Below are positions 1-9,249 of a DNA stretch of 64,000 bases, piece after piece. How positions within the stretch are numbered: position 1 is the first letter of the stretch; the number at the start of each line of letters is the position of its first letter. The notes beneath the pieces were generated by a model. The model was not told the DNA's origin, ran no database searches, and saw nothing but the letters and a program-made list of their open reading frames with translations. The position numbers were made by a program, and so were the translations under genes. The DNA lies in the NCBI RefSeq assembly GCF_030406605.1, contig NZ_CP129104.1, forward strand, positions 506,062 through 570,061, read 5' to 3'. The DNA comes from Curtobacterium sp. 458. Its GTDB lineage: Bacteria; Actinomycetota; Actinomycetes; Actinomycetales; Microbacteriaceae.

Positions 1-1067
1 TCGGCGCGCACGTGGCGGACGCCGACGGGGCGCTCCGTCCCGCCGGGTTCGACGGACGCCCGCACGGCGGGTACTACACGCACGACGACGTCCGCGAGAT
101 CGTCGCCTACGCAGCCGACCGCTTCGTCACCGTCGTGCCCGAGATCGAGACGCCTGGTCACGTCCGCGCCGCCCTCGCCGCGTACCCGGAGCTCGGCGTC
201 CACCCGGACCGCCCGGTCGAGGTCTGGACGGAGTGGGGCATCGCCGACGACGTCCTCAACGCCGAGGAGTCCACGATCGCGTTCTTCCAGGACGTCCTCG
301 ACGAGGTCATCGACCTCTTCCCGAGCCCGTACATCGGCATCGGCGGCGACGAGTGCCCGAAGGTGCAGTGGGAGCACGACCCGCGCACGCAGGAGCGCAT
401 GCGGGAGCTCGGGCTGGCAGACGAGGAGCAGCTCCAGGCGTGGATCATCGGTCGGCTCGCGGCACACGTCGAGTCGCGGGGCCGACGTGCCTTCGGCTGG
501 GACGAGATCCTCGAGGGCGGTACCCTGTCCCCGTCGGCCACCGTGCTGTCGTGGCGCGGGCTCACGGGTGCGCGGACGGCGGCGAAGCGGGGCCACGACG
601 TGATCTCGTCCCCGGACGACCAGGCGTACCTCGACTACCGCCAGAGCGACCTGCCGACCGAGCCGATCCCGGTGTCGATCGTGCTCTCCGTCGACGACGT
701 CTTCGCGTTCGACCCGGTGCCCTCGGGCCTGACCGACGCCGAGCGGGCGCACGTCATCGGCGGCCAGGGCAACATGTGGACCGAGCACGTCGACACTGCC
801 CGGAAGCTCGACTACCAGCTCTTCCCCCGGGTGGCGGCGCTGTCCGAGGCGCTGTGGTCGGCGGACGTCGCCGGACCACGGGACGTCGCGGAGTTCCGCG
901 GACGCCTGGCGGAGCACACGGCACGGCTCGAGGCGATGGGGATCGAGTACCGGCACGAGGCCGGGCCGTTCCCGTGGGAGCAGCGGCCGGGGGTGCCGGG
1001 GCGGCCGGCCTCACGAGAGGAACGCGCGGCGTACATCGACGCGGTGACGGCGAACATCGCGGAGTAG
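1..1067 (+). CDS. Beta-N-acetylhexosaminidase, GH20 (5' end outside window)
   Basis: Glycoside hydrolase family 20, which removes terminal GlcNAc/GalNAc from chitin or glycan fragments. The window holds the C-terminal part, about 355 codons, open from the left edge (codons in frame from base 3). The visible part has the catalytic Asp-Glu pair in IGGDECPK (near base 350), the FGWDEI strand and the GQGNMWTEH motif typical of the family's barrel end. No terminal anchor is visible. The gene converges with fruA, with a 48-bp palindrome between them. The family is clear. The substrate and any signal peptide cannot be judged because the N-terminus is missing. Confidence 0.93.
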   Translation, partial: GAHVADADGALRPAGFDGRPHGGYYTHDDVREIVAYAADRFVTVVPEIETPGHVRAALAAYPELGVHPDRPVEVWTEWGIADDVLNAEESTIAFFQDVLDEVIDLFPSPYIGIGGDECPKVQWEHDPRTQERMRELGLADEEQLQAWIIGRLAAHVESRGRRAFGWDEILEGGTLSPSATVLSWRGLTGARTAAKRGHDVISSPDDQAYLDYRQSDLPTEPIPVSIVLSVDDVFAFDPVPSGLTDAERAHVIGGQGNMWTEHVDTARKLDYQLFPRVAALSEALWSADVAGPRDVAEFRGRLAEHTARLEAMGIEYRHEAGPFPWEQRPGVPGRPASREERAAYIDAVTANIAE

Positions 1068-1275
1068 CGCGCGGGGCTGGCTGGACCGACCGGACGCGGA
1101 GGGCGCCGATCGGTCACGACTCCCCGCTCAGCTCCCCCGATAGGTCGCGAATCGTCGCGCCCCACTCGCGAGAGCGACGTTCCGTGACCGCTCGACCTGC
1201 GGCCCGCGGGGCGTCGCGACCGCTCCGCGCTGCGAGTACAGGGCAGAGTCGCGCCCCGTGCGCGACGCACCCACG

Positions 1276-1323
1276 GACGGACGGGAGGCACGGTGCCAGC
1301 TGGCACCGTGCCTCCCGTCCGTC
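1276..1323. terminator. Perfect 48-bp palindrome between converging genes (GGAGGC repeat family)
   Basis: Two 24-base arms (1276-1299 and 1300-1323) are perfect reverse complements with no loop. The arm carries GACGGGAGGCACGG. It lies between the GH20 stop and the fruA stop, so it probably ends transcripts from both sides. There is no T-tract. It is a full copy of the dispersed repeat family described in the findings. The remainder of 1068-1338 shows no gene. Confidence 0.8.
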
Positions 1324-1338
1324 ACGTGGTGACGTCGA

Positions 1339-3468
1339 CTACGCCGCGACCGGCGCGCGCTGCCCCACCGTCTCGGCCGCGACCGCGGCCTCGGAGCCCG
1401 CGGCGGCCTCGTCCACCGGACGACGACGCACCCACTTCTTCAGCCCGACCAGCACGAGCGCGGAGACCACGGTGCCGGCGAGGATCGCGACGATGAACAT
1501 CCAGATGTTGCCGATCGCGAAGAAGACGAAGATGCCGCCGTGCGGTGCCCGCGAGGTCACACCGGCCGCCATCGAGATCGCCCCGGTGACCGCGGCACCG
1601 ATCATCGACGCCGGGATGACGCGGAGCGGGTCGGCCGCGGCGAACGGGATCGCACCCTCGGAGATGAACGACGCACCGAGCAGCCACGCGGCCTTGCCGT
1701 TCTCCCGCTCCGGCTTGGTGAAGCCGCGACGGTAGAGGACGGTCGAGGCGAGCGCGAGGGCCAGCGGCGGGACCATGCCCGCGGCCATGACGGCGGCCAT
1801 GATCTCGAACGGCACGACGTTGGTGGCCGAACCGGCACCGAGGCCGGCGACCGCGAACGCGTACGCCACCTTGTTGACCGGGCCACCGAGGTCGAACGCC
1901 ATCATGAGGCCGAGGATGATGCCGAGCAGGATCGCCGAGGCGCCGGACAGCGAGTTCAGCCACGCGGTGAGCTGCGTCATGACCCAGGCGATCGGACCGC
2001 CGAGCACGAGGAGCATGAGGCCCGAGGCGATGATCGACGCGAACAGCGGGATGATCACGACCGGCATGAGTCCGCGCAGCCAGCGCCAGGTCGGGATGCG
2101 CCCGATCCAGTACGCAGCGCCACCGGCGATGAGGCCACCGACGAGCCCTCCGAGGAAGCCCGCGTTCATGAAGACGGCGATCGAACCGGCGACGAAGCCC
2201 GGCGCGATGCCCGGACGGTCGGCGATGGCGTACGCGATGTACCCGGCGAGTGCTGCGACGAGGAAGCCGAGCGAGACGCCACCGATCTGGAACGCGGCCG
2301 CACCGAGGTAGTAAGCGAGCCCCTCCGGCGGGAGGTTGACGAGGGTGTAGTTCGTCAGCGTGTAGACGGCGTTGTTCTGGCCGGAGTCGCCGTGCTGCAG
2401 CGCGATGCCGTAGCCGGCGAGCAGGAAGCCGAGCGCGATGAGCAGACCGCCGCCCGCGACGAACGGGATCATGTAGCTGACACCGGTGAGGAGCCAGCGC
2501 TTGAGCGCCTGCCCGAAGTGCTCGTCGGGCTTCGTGGTCTCGGCGGTCGCCGCACCGCCCTGGACGCGCGCGGCGTTCGGGTCGTCGGCGGCTCGGAGGG
2601 CCTCGGCGATCATCTTGTCGGGCTCGTCCACGCCGCGCTTCACCGGTCCGGACACGAGGGGCTTGCCCGCGAACCGGCCGCGGTCGCGCACGTCGACGTC
2701 CACGGCGAACACGACGGCGTCGGCCCGGGCGATGAGCGCCGGGTCGAGCGGCTCGACCTGCGAGGACCCCTGGGTCTCGACGTGCATCTCGGCACCGGCC
2801 CGCTGGGCGGCGGCGACGAGGGCGTCGGCAGCCATGTAGGTGTGCGCGATGCCGGTCGGGCAGGCGGTGACGCCGACGATGACCTTGCGGGCACGCGCGG
2901 CGGTGTTGCTCGTGGTCGCGTCACCGGACGCGGCCTGCGTCGACGGTGCTGCGGCCGGCCGGGAGGCGCTGCTCGCGTTCCCGACGCCGGCTGCGGCGAC
3001 CTCGCCGCCCACCTCGCGCTCGACGAGGTCGACGATCTCCTGCGGGGTCGACGCGGCGCGGAGCGCCGCGGTGAAGTCCTCGCGGATGAGCGCCCGGGCG
3101 AGGGTCGAGAGGACCGTGAGGTGGTCCTTGTCGGCGCCCTCGGGCACGGCGATCATGAAGACGACGTCGGCGTCGCCGTCCGGAGCGCCGAACGGCACCT
3201 TCCGGGCGAGGCGCGAGAACGCGAGGGTCGGGCTCGACACCGAGGCCGACCGTGCGTGCGGGATGGCGATGCCGCCGGGCACGCCCGTGCCGACGCTGGC
3301 TTCGCGCTTGATGGCGTCCTCGGCGAGGGCGGCGCCGTCGGCTGCGCGGCCGGTGGCGGCGACGCGGTCGGCGAGGACGCGGATGACGTCGCTCGACGTC
3401 GCTCCGAGGTCCTCGTCGAGGCCGACGAGCTCAGCGCTGATGAGGCGCTGCGTCGTGTCTGCGGACAT
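1339..3468 (-). CDS. fruA: PTS fructose transporter, fused EIIA-EIIB-EIIC
   Basis: Imports fructose and phosphorylates it to fructose-1-phosphate. The 709 residues read EIIA (phosphorylated His about residue 71 in GIAIPHARS), a linker, EIIB (Cys about 203 in TACPTGIAHTYMAA) and a membrane EIIC domain of about 350 residues with several hydrophobic segments. The order and length are normal for actinobacterial FruA. The ATG at 3468 has an AAGGAG ribosome site. It is the last gene of fruR-fruK-fruA, 95 bases after fruK. It makes the substrate of fruK. PTS EI and HPr are not in the window. Confidence 0.96.
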   Translation of the reverse strand: MSADTTQRLISAELVGLDEDLGATSSDVIRVLADRVAATGRAADGAALAEDAIKREASVGTGVPGGIAIPHARSASVSSPTLAFSRLARKVPFGAPDGDADVVFMIAVPEGADKDHLTVLSTLARALIREDFTAALRAASTPQEIVDLVEREVGGEVAAAGVGNASSASRPAAAPSTQAASGDATTSNTAARARKVIVGVTACPTGIAHTYMAADALVAAAQRAGAEMHVETQGSSQVEPLDPALIARADAVVFAVDVDVRDRGRFAGKPLVSGPVKRGVDEPDKMIAEALRAADDPNAARVQGGAATAETTKPDEHFGQALKRWLLTGVSYMIPFVAGGGLLIALGFLLAGYGIALQHGDSGQNNAVYTLTNYTLVNLPPEGLAYYLGAAAFQIGGVSLGFLVAALAGYIAYAIADRPGIAPGFVAGSIAVFMNAGFLGGLVGGLIAGGAAYWIGRIPTWRWLRGLMPVVIIPLFASIIASGLMLLVLGGPIAWVMTQLTAWLNSLSGASAILLGIILGLMMAFDLGGPVNKVAYAFAVAGLGAGSATNVVPFEIMAAVMAAGMVPPLALALASTVLYRRGFTKPERENGKAAWLLGASFISEGAIPFAAADPLRVIPASMIGAAVTGAISMAAGVTSRAPHGGIFVFFAIGNIWMFIVAILAGTVVSALVLVGLKKWVRRRPVDEAAAGSEAAVAAETVGQRAPVAA

Positions 3469-3563
3469 GGGTTGCTCCTTTGCAGTGGCGCCGGGGGCGC
3501 GGGCCGTGCTTCGTGCTGGTGGGTGGGGGTCGTACGGGTTGTCGTGCGGGTGGTCGTCGGGGT

Positions 3564-4610
3564 TCAGACCGGTGCCGGTGCAGCTGGTGCCGGTGCCGTC
3601 GGTGTCGCGGGCCGCAGTGCTCGGACCGCGATGGCGGTGGGATCGGTGTGGTCGAGTGCGGGGACGTCGCTGCCCGGGAGTGCGGCTGCCGCCGCTCCGG
3701 TCGCGACGGCCTGGGCGAGGCGTTCCTCCGGCCGCGCTCCGGCGACCTCGGCGAGCAGGTACCCGGCGAGGGAGGAGTCCCCCGCCCCGACGGTCGAGCG
3801 GGCGACGATCTTCGGGGCGGCGGCGGCGTGCGCTCCGTCGGGGCCGACGAGGACGGCGCCGGCGCTGCCGAGGGTGAGCAGGACGGTGTCCACACCCCGC
3901 GACCGGAGTCGTTCCGCTGCGGCGGCCGCGGCGTCGAGGTCCCGCTCGTACTCGTCGGGGTCGCCGCCGACGACCTCGGCGAGTTCCTCGGCGTTCGGCT
4001 TGACGAGGTCGATCCGCTCGCCGGACTGCAGCAGGGCCGTGAACGGGACGCCCGAGGAGTCGACGGCGATCCGGACGTCCTCACCGTGGCGGGCGCGGAC
4101 GGCCCGGACCAGCTCGGCGAGCGCGTCGTCCGGGAGTCCCGGCGGCAGCGACCCGGCGAGGACGACCCAGCGTGCACCGGGTCCGGTCGGGGTCGGCCCC
4201 GCGGCGTCGGCGACGAGCGAGGCGAACTCCTCGAGGCGTCCGGCGAGGGACGGCCCGGGCTCGTTGAGCTTCGTGGTCGTGCCGGTGGGCTCGGTGACCG
4301 TGACGTTCGAGCGGAGCGGCGCGCCGATCGGCATCGCGGCCGTCGGGATGCCGCGGGTCGCGAGGCCGAGCAGCACGGGGTCGAGCTCGTCGCCCGGCAG
4401 GACCGCGATCGTGTCGCCACCGCTCGCCACGACGACGCGGGAGACGTTGACGCCCTTGCCGCCCGGCTCCGCCGTGGACCGCGTGGCGCGCTGGACGGCG
4501 CCGCGCTGGAGTTCACCGGCGAGCTCGATCGTGCGGTCGAGGCTCGGGTTCGGCGTCACCGTGACGATGCGCGTGCTGGTCCGCGCGTCGTGGCTCGGGT
4601 TCTGGTTCAT
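3564..4610 (-). CDS. fruK: 1-phosphofructokinase (PfkB family)
   Basis: Phosphorylates fructose-1-phosphate to fructose-1,6-bisphosphate, the second step after FruA uptake. The 348-residue protein starts MNQNPSHDAR and has the sugar-kinase features TPNPSLDRTIEL and GGKGVNVSRV near the N-terminus and the C-terminal PfkB signature STVGAGDSSLAGYL with the catalytic Asp. The open frame runs further upstream, but the ATG at 4610 overlaps the stop of the regulator gene by 4 bases (ATGA), which sets the start and implies translational coupling. The last 15 residues are Ala/Pro-rich. Confidence 0.95.
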   Translation of the reverse strand: MNQNPSHDARTSTRIVTVTPNPSLDRTIELAGELQRGAVQRATRSTAEPGGKGVNVSRVVVASGGDTIAVLPGDELDPVLLGLATRGIPTAAMPIGAPLRSNVTVTEPTGTTTKLNEPGPSLAGRLEEFASLVADAAGPTPTGPGARWVVLAGSLPPGLPDDALAELVRAVRARHGEDVRIAVDSSGVPFTALLQSGERIDLVKPNAEELAEVVGGDPDEYERDLDAAAAAAERLRSRGVDTVLLTLGSAGAVLVGPDGAHAAAAPKIVARSTVGAGDSSLAGYLLAEVAGARPEERLAQAVATGAAAAALPGSDVPALDHTDPTAIAVRALRPATPTAPAPAAPAPV

Positions 4611-5395
4611 GCGACGACCACCTCGACGTCCGCTTCGGCGAGCGCACCGGCGAGGTCCGCCGGGGGCTCCTGGTCGGTGACGATCGTGTCGACCTCGTCG
4701 AGCCGGGCGAAGCGCATGAGGGCCTCGACCCCGTGCTTGGCCGCGTCCGCGAGGACGACGCTCCGCCGAGCGGCCAGGACGTAGGCGCCCTTGACCGCTG
4801 CTTCGTACTCGTCCGGGGTGCTCAGCCCGAAGCCCGCGGAGAGGCCGTTCGTCCCGACGAAGGCGATGTCGGGTCGCAGCGCGCCGATCTGCTCGACCGT
4901 GGCCGTGCCGACCGCGGCGCTGGTGACGCCGCGCACCCGGCCGCCGAGGAGGTGCAGTTCGACGTGCTCGCTGTGCTGCAGGACGCCGGCGATCGGGACC
5001 GAGTTCGTGATGACGGTGATCGTCGCCCCGGCCGTGGCGGGTTCCCACCGGGCGAGTTCGGCGCCGACGGCGGCGCAGGTCGTGCCGGCGTCGAGGGCGA
5101 TCGACCCGGTGAACGTCGGCGGCACGAGACGCATGGCAGCGCGGGCGATCGCGGTCTTCGCGGAGCCGTGCTGCCCCTCACGTTCGGCGACGCTCAGTTC
5201 GACGACGCTCGACCGGCCGACCGGCACCGCTCCCCCGTGCACACGGCGCAGGACGCCGGCGGACTCGAGGACGTCGAGGTCACGTCGGACGGTCTCGGTC
5301 GTGACGTCGAAGTGCTCGGCCAGTTCGGCGACGGAGACGCGCCCTGCCGACAGCAGCGAGGCGGCGATGGCGTCGTGCCGCTCGGTTGCGTACAT
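4607..5395 (-). CDS. DeoR-family regulator of the fructose operon
   Basis: A 262-residue DeoR-type repressor: an N-terminal helix-turn-helix (RVSVAELAEHFDVTTETVRRDLDVLE, about residues 19-45) followed by a DeoRC sugar-phosphate sensor domain. The ATG at 5395 has a GAAGGAG ribosome site, and the upstream frame has no such support. It is first in the operon with fruK and fruA, so it very probably responds to fructose-1-phosphate and controls its own operon. This role is inferred from context. A candidate operator lies upstream at 5461-5475. Confidence 0.9.
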   Translation of the reverse strand: MYATERHDAIAASLLSAGRVSVAELAEHFDVTTETVRRDLDVLESAGVLRRVHGGAVPVGRSSVVELSVAEREGQHGSAKTAIARAAMRLVPPTFTGSIALDAGTTCAAVGAELARWEPATAGATITVITNSVPIAGVLQHSEHVELHLLGGRVRGVTSAAVGTATVEQIGALRPDIAFVGTNGLSAGFGLSTPDEYEAAVKGAYVLAARRSVVLADAAKHGVEALMRFARLDEVDTIVTDQEPPADLAGALAEADVEVVVA

Positions 5396-5428
5396 GCCCG
5401 AACTCCTTCGTTCCCGTGGGTTTCGAGC

Positions 5429-5475
5429 ACTGTACGCCGCAAAGTCACACGTTCGCAACCGTTTCGTTGCGAAAC
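5429..5475 (-). promoter_or_regulatory. Candidate fru operon promoter and DeoR operator
   Basis: On the minus strand, TTGCGA (5453-5458) and TACAGT (5429-5434) are spaced 18 bases and lie 34 bases before the regulator start. Just upstream is GTTTCG-TTG-CGAAAC (5461-5475), an inverted repeat with 6-base arms, and a further TTCGCAAC half site overlaps the -35. The AT-rich block stands out from the surroundings. The assignment to this regulator is inference. The rest of 5476-5655 shows no gene. Confidence 0.5.
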
Positions 5476-5655
5476 CAACACGTCCACAGGCTCGGCCGGG
5501 CGCCCGCGCCACCCGTTTGGTCGCACAACACGCCGCCCGGGGCCGAGCGGGCCGACACGTTCTGCGACCAGCCGGGGTCGGCGCGACACGCGCACGCGAG
5601 CACCCGGGCGCACGAGAACACCCCGCCCTGCAGGGAGTACGAGCACCGGTGCCGG

Positions 5656-6606
5656 CTACCCCTTGACGGCCCCCGCGGTCATCCCGCTCACCAGCCGCCG
5701 CTGCACGATCAGGAAGAACACCACCACCGGGATCGAGAACAGCACGGACGCCGCCATGAGCCCGCCGAAGTCGGTCCCCTTGTTCGTGGAGAACCCGGCG
5801 AGCCACACCGGCAGCGTGTACATCCCCTGGTCCTTGAGCATCACGTACGCCGTCAGGTAGTCGTTCCACGCGGCGATGAACGCGAACACGCTCGTGGCGA
5901 TCACCCCCGGCATCACGAGCGGGAACAGGACGCTCCAGAGGATGCGGAACGTTCCCGCGCCGTCGACCTTCGCGGCCTCCTCGATCTCGACGGGCACGGC
6001 CACGAAGAACCCCCGCATCACCCAGATCGAGAACGGGAGGACGCTCGCGACGTACGCGAGGATCAGCCCGATGTAGCTGTTGAGCAGCCCGAGGGTCTGG
6101 AACGACAGGAACAGCGGGATGAGGAGCGCCCCGGACGGGATCATCTGCACGAACAGGATCGCCACGAGGATCGCCCGCCGCCCGCGGAACCGGAACCGCG
6201 ACAGCGCCGCCGAGGCCAGGAACCCGACCACGATCGACAGCAGCACCGCAGCCACGACGACGATCGCCGAGTTGCGCAGGTACACGAGGAACCCGTCCTG
6301 GGTCAGCGCCCGGGTGAAGTTCTCGAGCGTCGGTCGGAGCGGCAGCCAGATCGGCGTCAGCGTCGTGACCTCGTCCGCGGGCTTGAACGCCGTGTTCACC
6401 ATCCAGTAGATCGGGAACACCCAGACCAGGCAGAACACCACCGCGATGGTGTTCGCGACGATGCGCGGCTTCCGCCGACGCGCGCCGCCCGGCTCACCGC
6501 CCCGACCACGCCCGCCCGGCCTGGAGGCACGCCTCGCCCCCGCCACGTCGGGCTGCGCTTCGGAGGCGGTCACCCCGGTCACCCCGGGGGTGGTGGTGGT
6601 CGTCAC
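5656..6606 (-). CDS. Sugar ABC transporter permease (MalG type)
   Basis: Inner-membrane subunit of a CUT1-type sugar importer, about 316 residues. It has six predicted membrane segments and the ATPase-coupling EAA loop (VEIEEAAKVDGAGTFRILWSVLFPLVMPG). The GTG at 6606 overlaps the previous stop by 4 bases (GTGA). The first 45 residues are a disordered Thr/Gly/Arg tail that includes a copy of the GGCCTGGAGGCACG repeat (6517-6531). It forms one operon with the permease and binding protein upstream. No ATPase gene is present, so the system presumably uses a shared MsiK-type ATPase encoded elsewhere. Confidence 0.93.
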   Translation of the reverse strand: MTTTTTPGVTGVTASEAQPDVAGARRASRPGGRGRGGEPGGARRRKPRIVANTIAVVFCLVWVFPIYWMVNTAFKPADEVTTLTPIWLPLRPTLENFTRALTQDGFLVYLRNSAIVVVAAVLLSIVVGFLASAALSRFRFRGRRAILVAILFVQMIPSGALLIPLFLSFQTLGLLNSYIGLILAYVASVLPFSIWVMRGFFVAVPVEIEEAAKVDGAGTFRILWSVLFPLVMPGVIATSVFAFIAAWNDYLTAYVMLKDQGMYTLPVWLAGFSTNKGTDFGGLMAASVLFSIPVVVFFLIVQRRLVSGMTAGAVKG

Positions 6607-7640
6607 AGGTCTTCCTCTCCACTGCGGACGAGCCGGCGGATGTAGTAGCTGGTGAGCGCACCGAGAATCAGCGTCGAGATGACGGCGATCGCGGCGCCCT
6701 GCCCGTACGCGTTTGAGACGAACGACTTCACGAACGTCCAGATGCCGAGCGTGAGCGTGGTGTCCTCCGGTCCGCCCCTGGTGAGCAGCCAGATCTGGTT
6801 GAAGACGTTGAAGTCCCAGATCACCGAGAGGATCGTCACGAGGAGCAGCGTCGGCACGAGCGCGGGGAGCGTGATCGCCCGGTACATGGCCCACGCCGAA
6901 GCGCCGTCGAGCGCACCGGCCTCGTAGTACTCCGCCGCGATCTGCGACTGCGCCGCGTACAGCGTGAGCGCCACGAACGGGACCGCCTGCCAGATGACGA
7001 GCGAGAGCACGATCGCCAGTGACTGCCCCGGGGTCGAGGCCCAGTTGTCCTGCGTGTGGTCCCCGAACACGCCGAGCTGCGTGATGATCCAGTTGAGCAC
7101 ACCGTAGAACGGCTGGAAGAGCCACTGCCAGACCAGGCTGGACGCCACGTTCGGCATCGCCCAGGCCAGCACGAGCACGACGCTGACCACCGTGCGCATG
7201 ACGACGCCGAGCCGGGTGAGCAGCTGCGACACCGCCATGCCGATGCCGATCGTCCCGACGACCATCGCCCCCGTGACGAGCACCGTCCGGAGGATGACCG
7301 GCCAGAAGCTGGCGTCGGTGAGGACGTTCGTGTAGTTCGTGATCCCGGCGAACCCGGCCTGCCCGGTGAAGATCGCGCGGAGGCCGTAGTCCTGGAAGGA
7401 GATCACCAGCAGCCGCACGAGCGGGTACACGACCAGCGCGAGCAACAGGACCGCGGCCGGCGCCAGCAGCACGAGCGGGGCCCGGGACGCCGTCAGCGAC
7501 CGCCGCCGGCCACCGCGACCGCCCGCCGAGCCCGACCCCGACGGACCCGCTCCGACCGGACGGCTCCGGCGCAGACCGCCACGCCGGGTGTCCGGCCCGG
7601 CCGAGGCCGGACCGGACACCCGCTCTGCAGTGGAGGTCAT
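6603..7640 (-). CDS. Sugar ABC transporter permease (MalF type)
   Basis: Partner permease of the same importer, 345 residues, six predicted membrane helices, with the EAA-like loop AAEYYEAGALDGASAWAMYRAITLPAL. The N-terminal 45 residues are a charged Gly/Arg/Ser tail before the first helix (APLVLLAPAAVLLLALVVYPLV). It starts 3 bases after the binding-protein stop and overlaps the next permease by 4 bases. A 17-bp hairpin sits in its first codons (7586-7621), where it could lower permease expression relative to the binding protein. Confidence 0.93.
   Translation of the reverse strand: MTSTAERVSGPASAGPDTRRGGLRRSRPVGAGPSGSGSAGGRGGRRRSLTASRAPLVLLAPAAVLLLALVVYPLVRLLVISFQDYGLRAIFTGQAGFAGITNYTNVLTDASFWPVILRTVLVTGAMVVGTIGIGMAVSQLLTRLGVVMRTVVSVVLVLAWAMPNVASSLVWQWLFQPFYGVLNWIITQLGVFGDHTQDNWASTPGQSLAIVLSLVIWQAVPFVALTLYAAQSQIAAEYYEAGALDGASAWAMYRAITLPALVPTLLLVTILSVIWDFNVFNQIWLLTRGGPEDTTLTLGIWTFVKSFVSNAYGQGAAIAVISTLILGALTSYYIRRLVRSGEEDL
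7586..7621. promoter_or_regulatory. 17-bp hairpin at the start of the MalF-type permease gene
   Basis: Arms 7586-7602 and 7605-7621 pair over 17 positions with one mismatch and a 2-base loop. The hairpin lies inside codons 7-18 of the permease gene, just after the binding-protein gene. In CUT1 operons an intercistronic stem-loop often protects the abundant binding-protein mRNA; here the structure is within coding sequence. The function is inferred. Confidence 0.5.
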
Positions 7641-7643
7641 CGA

Positions 7644-8969
7644 CTACTGCTGCGCGTTGAGCGCGGACGTGAGGTGCTCCGAGAAGCCCTCGGCTGCCTG
7701 CTGCGGTGTCTTCCGCCCCGTGGCGATGTCGGCGAACATCGTCTGGAAGCTCGAGTCGCCCTCGATCGTGGCCCAGCCCGGGGTCGCCGGGGTCGGGCGG
7801 CTCGTCGAGGCGGCCTCGAAGTACGGCTTGTGGAGCTCGTCCACGTCACCGGCGACCGCGTCGAGCAGCTGCGTCGAGTTCGGCTCCCACCCGTCGACGC
7901 CGAAGACCTGGTCCTTCTGGAACTCCTTCGAGGTCAGGATCTTCGTGTAGTACAGCGCGAGGTCCTGGTTCTGCGACTTCGACGGGATGCCGAGGTCCGA
8001 CCCGCCGAGGAACACCGGCTGGGTCTTCCCCTCGGTCGCGGAGGGCATCGGGAACGTCCCGATCTGGTCCTTGAGCTCGGGCTTGGCCGTGGTGATCGAC
8101 CCGATCTCCCACGCTGACCCGAGGATCGCCGAGGTGTTGCCCTGGGCGAAGACGTCGGACTCGGCGGGCTTGTCGGTGTTGATGTCCTGCGTGGACTTCG
8201 CCGAGTAGCTGTTCTGGAAGTCCTTCCACGCCGTGAGCCCCTTGACGGCGGCGGCGGAGTCGAGCGCTCCCGTCCACTTGCCGCCCTTCTCGGTGGCGAT
8301 CTGTCCGCCGGCGTCCCACACCCACTGCAGTCCGCCGTACCAGTACTGGCCGGGCATGTAGAACGCGGAGAAGTCGGCCTGCGGGTTCTTCGCCTTCACC
8401 TTGTCGAGGTCGGCGGTGAGCTCGTCGTACGACTTCGGCACGTCGGTGACCCCGGCGTCCGCCCACGTCTTCTTGTTGTAGATGACCGCGCGGTTGCCGG
8501 CGAACAGCGGGGCGCCGTAGAGCTTCCCGTCGACGGTCGCCGGGCCCTCGAGCCCGGACAGCCACGTCTGCCCGTCCTGCAGCTCCTTCTTGTATGGCGA
8601 CAGGTCCATCAGGCCACCGGTCGCGGCGTACACCGGCACCTGTGTGTTGCCGAGGTCGACGACGTCCGGGGCGTCCTGCTGCGCGAGCGCCGTCGTGAGC
8701 TTGGTCGTGATGCCGTCCCACTGCTGCAGCTGGAGCTTCACCTTGGCGCCGGTGTCCTTGGTGAACTGCTTCTCGGCGACGTCGAGGATCTTCGGGCTGA
8801 GGTCGCCGTTCATGATCCACACGGTGATGGTCTTGCCCTTGCCGTCGGGTGTGCCGATGGACTTCGTGCCGCCGTCGGAAGCTCCGTTGCTTCCGGCGGA
8901 GCACCCGGTGAGGGCGAGCGCGCCTGCGAGGGCGAGCGCACCGAGTGCGGCGAAACGCGTGCGTGTCAC
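7644..8969 (-). CDS. Sugar-binding lipoprotein of ABC importer (extracellular family 1)
   Basis: Captures a carbohydrate outside the membrane and delivers it to the two downstream permeases. The 441-residue protein has a lipoprotein signal (ALALAGALALTGC, cleavage before Cys about residue 23) and then a family 1 solute-binding fold with repeated Trp/Tyr sites (QYWYGGLQWVWDAGGQ). The start is GTG at 8969 with a GGGAG ribosome site. It is first in the operon. The sugar is not identifiable from sequence. The nearby GH20 is separated by the fructose operon, so a GlcNAc-oligomer substrate is only a possibility. Confidence 0.93.
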   Translation of the reverse strand: MTRTRFAALGALALAGALALTGCSAGSNGASDGGTKSIGTPDGKGKTITVWIMNGDLSPKILDVAEKQFTKDTGAKVKLQLQQWDGITTKLTTALAQQDAPDVVDLGNTQVPVYAATGGLMDLSPYKKELQDGQTWLSGLEGPATVDGKLYGAPLFAGNRAVIYNKKTWADAGVTDVPKSYDELTADLDKVKAKNPQADFSAFYMPGQYWYGGLQWVWDAGGQIATEKGGKWTGALDSAAAVKGLTAWKDFQNSYSAKSTQDINTDKPAESDVFAQGNTSAILGSAWEIGSITTAKPELKDQIGTFPMPSATEGKTQPVFLGGSDLGIPSKSQNQDLALYYTKILTSKEFQKDQVFGVDGWEPNSTQLLDAVAGDVDELHKPYFEAASTSRPTPATPGWATIEGDSSFQTMFADIATGRKTPQQAAEGFSEHLTSALNAQQ

Positions 8970-9172
8970 GTTGACTCCCTTGGTCCGACCTTTATGAAAG
9001 GACGTTGCGTAATGGTGAGTAAAGACCCATCACGCAGGGATGTCAACACCGGATCGCAAGCCTGTGGACAGTCGCGATCCGCATGTTTCCGGGCGATCAC
9101 GGATGTCGAACAGATCGGGACGCAGCCTTGACGAACTGGTCATGACCAGGCATGATCTGCACCCGCCGGACA

Positions 9173-9222
9173 CGACGGACGGGAGGCCCGTGGCGATCCC
9201 GCCACGGGCCTCCCGTCCGTCG
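9173..9222. terminator. 23-bp perfect hairpin (GGAGGC repeat family)
   Basis: Arms 9173-9195 and 9200-9222 are perfect reverse complements around the loop ATCC. The arm contains GGACGGGAGGCCCGTGGCG. It lies just downstream of the DUF2231 gene and far upstream of the binding-protein start, so it is probably the terminator of the DUF2231 gene. The remaining bases 8970-9172 hold an AT-richer patch (8990-9030), probably the importer promoter, and no gene. Confidence 0.8.
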
Positions 9223-9249
9223 CCGGAGCGACCCGTCAGGACAGAGTGT

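Noticed and set aside
1540-4680. A 1046-codon plus-strand open frame over fruA and fruK
   Set aside because: Antisense to two clear PTS/kinase genes, no ribosome site, and Arg/Glu-rich shadow composition.
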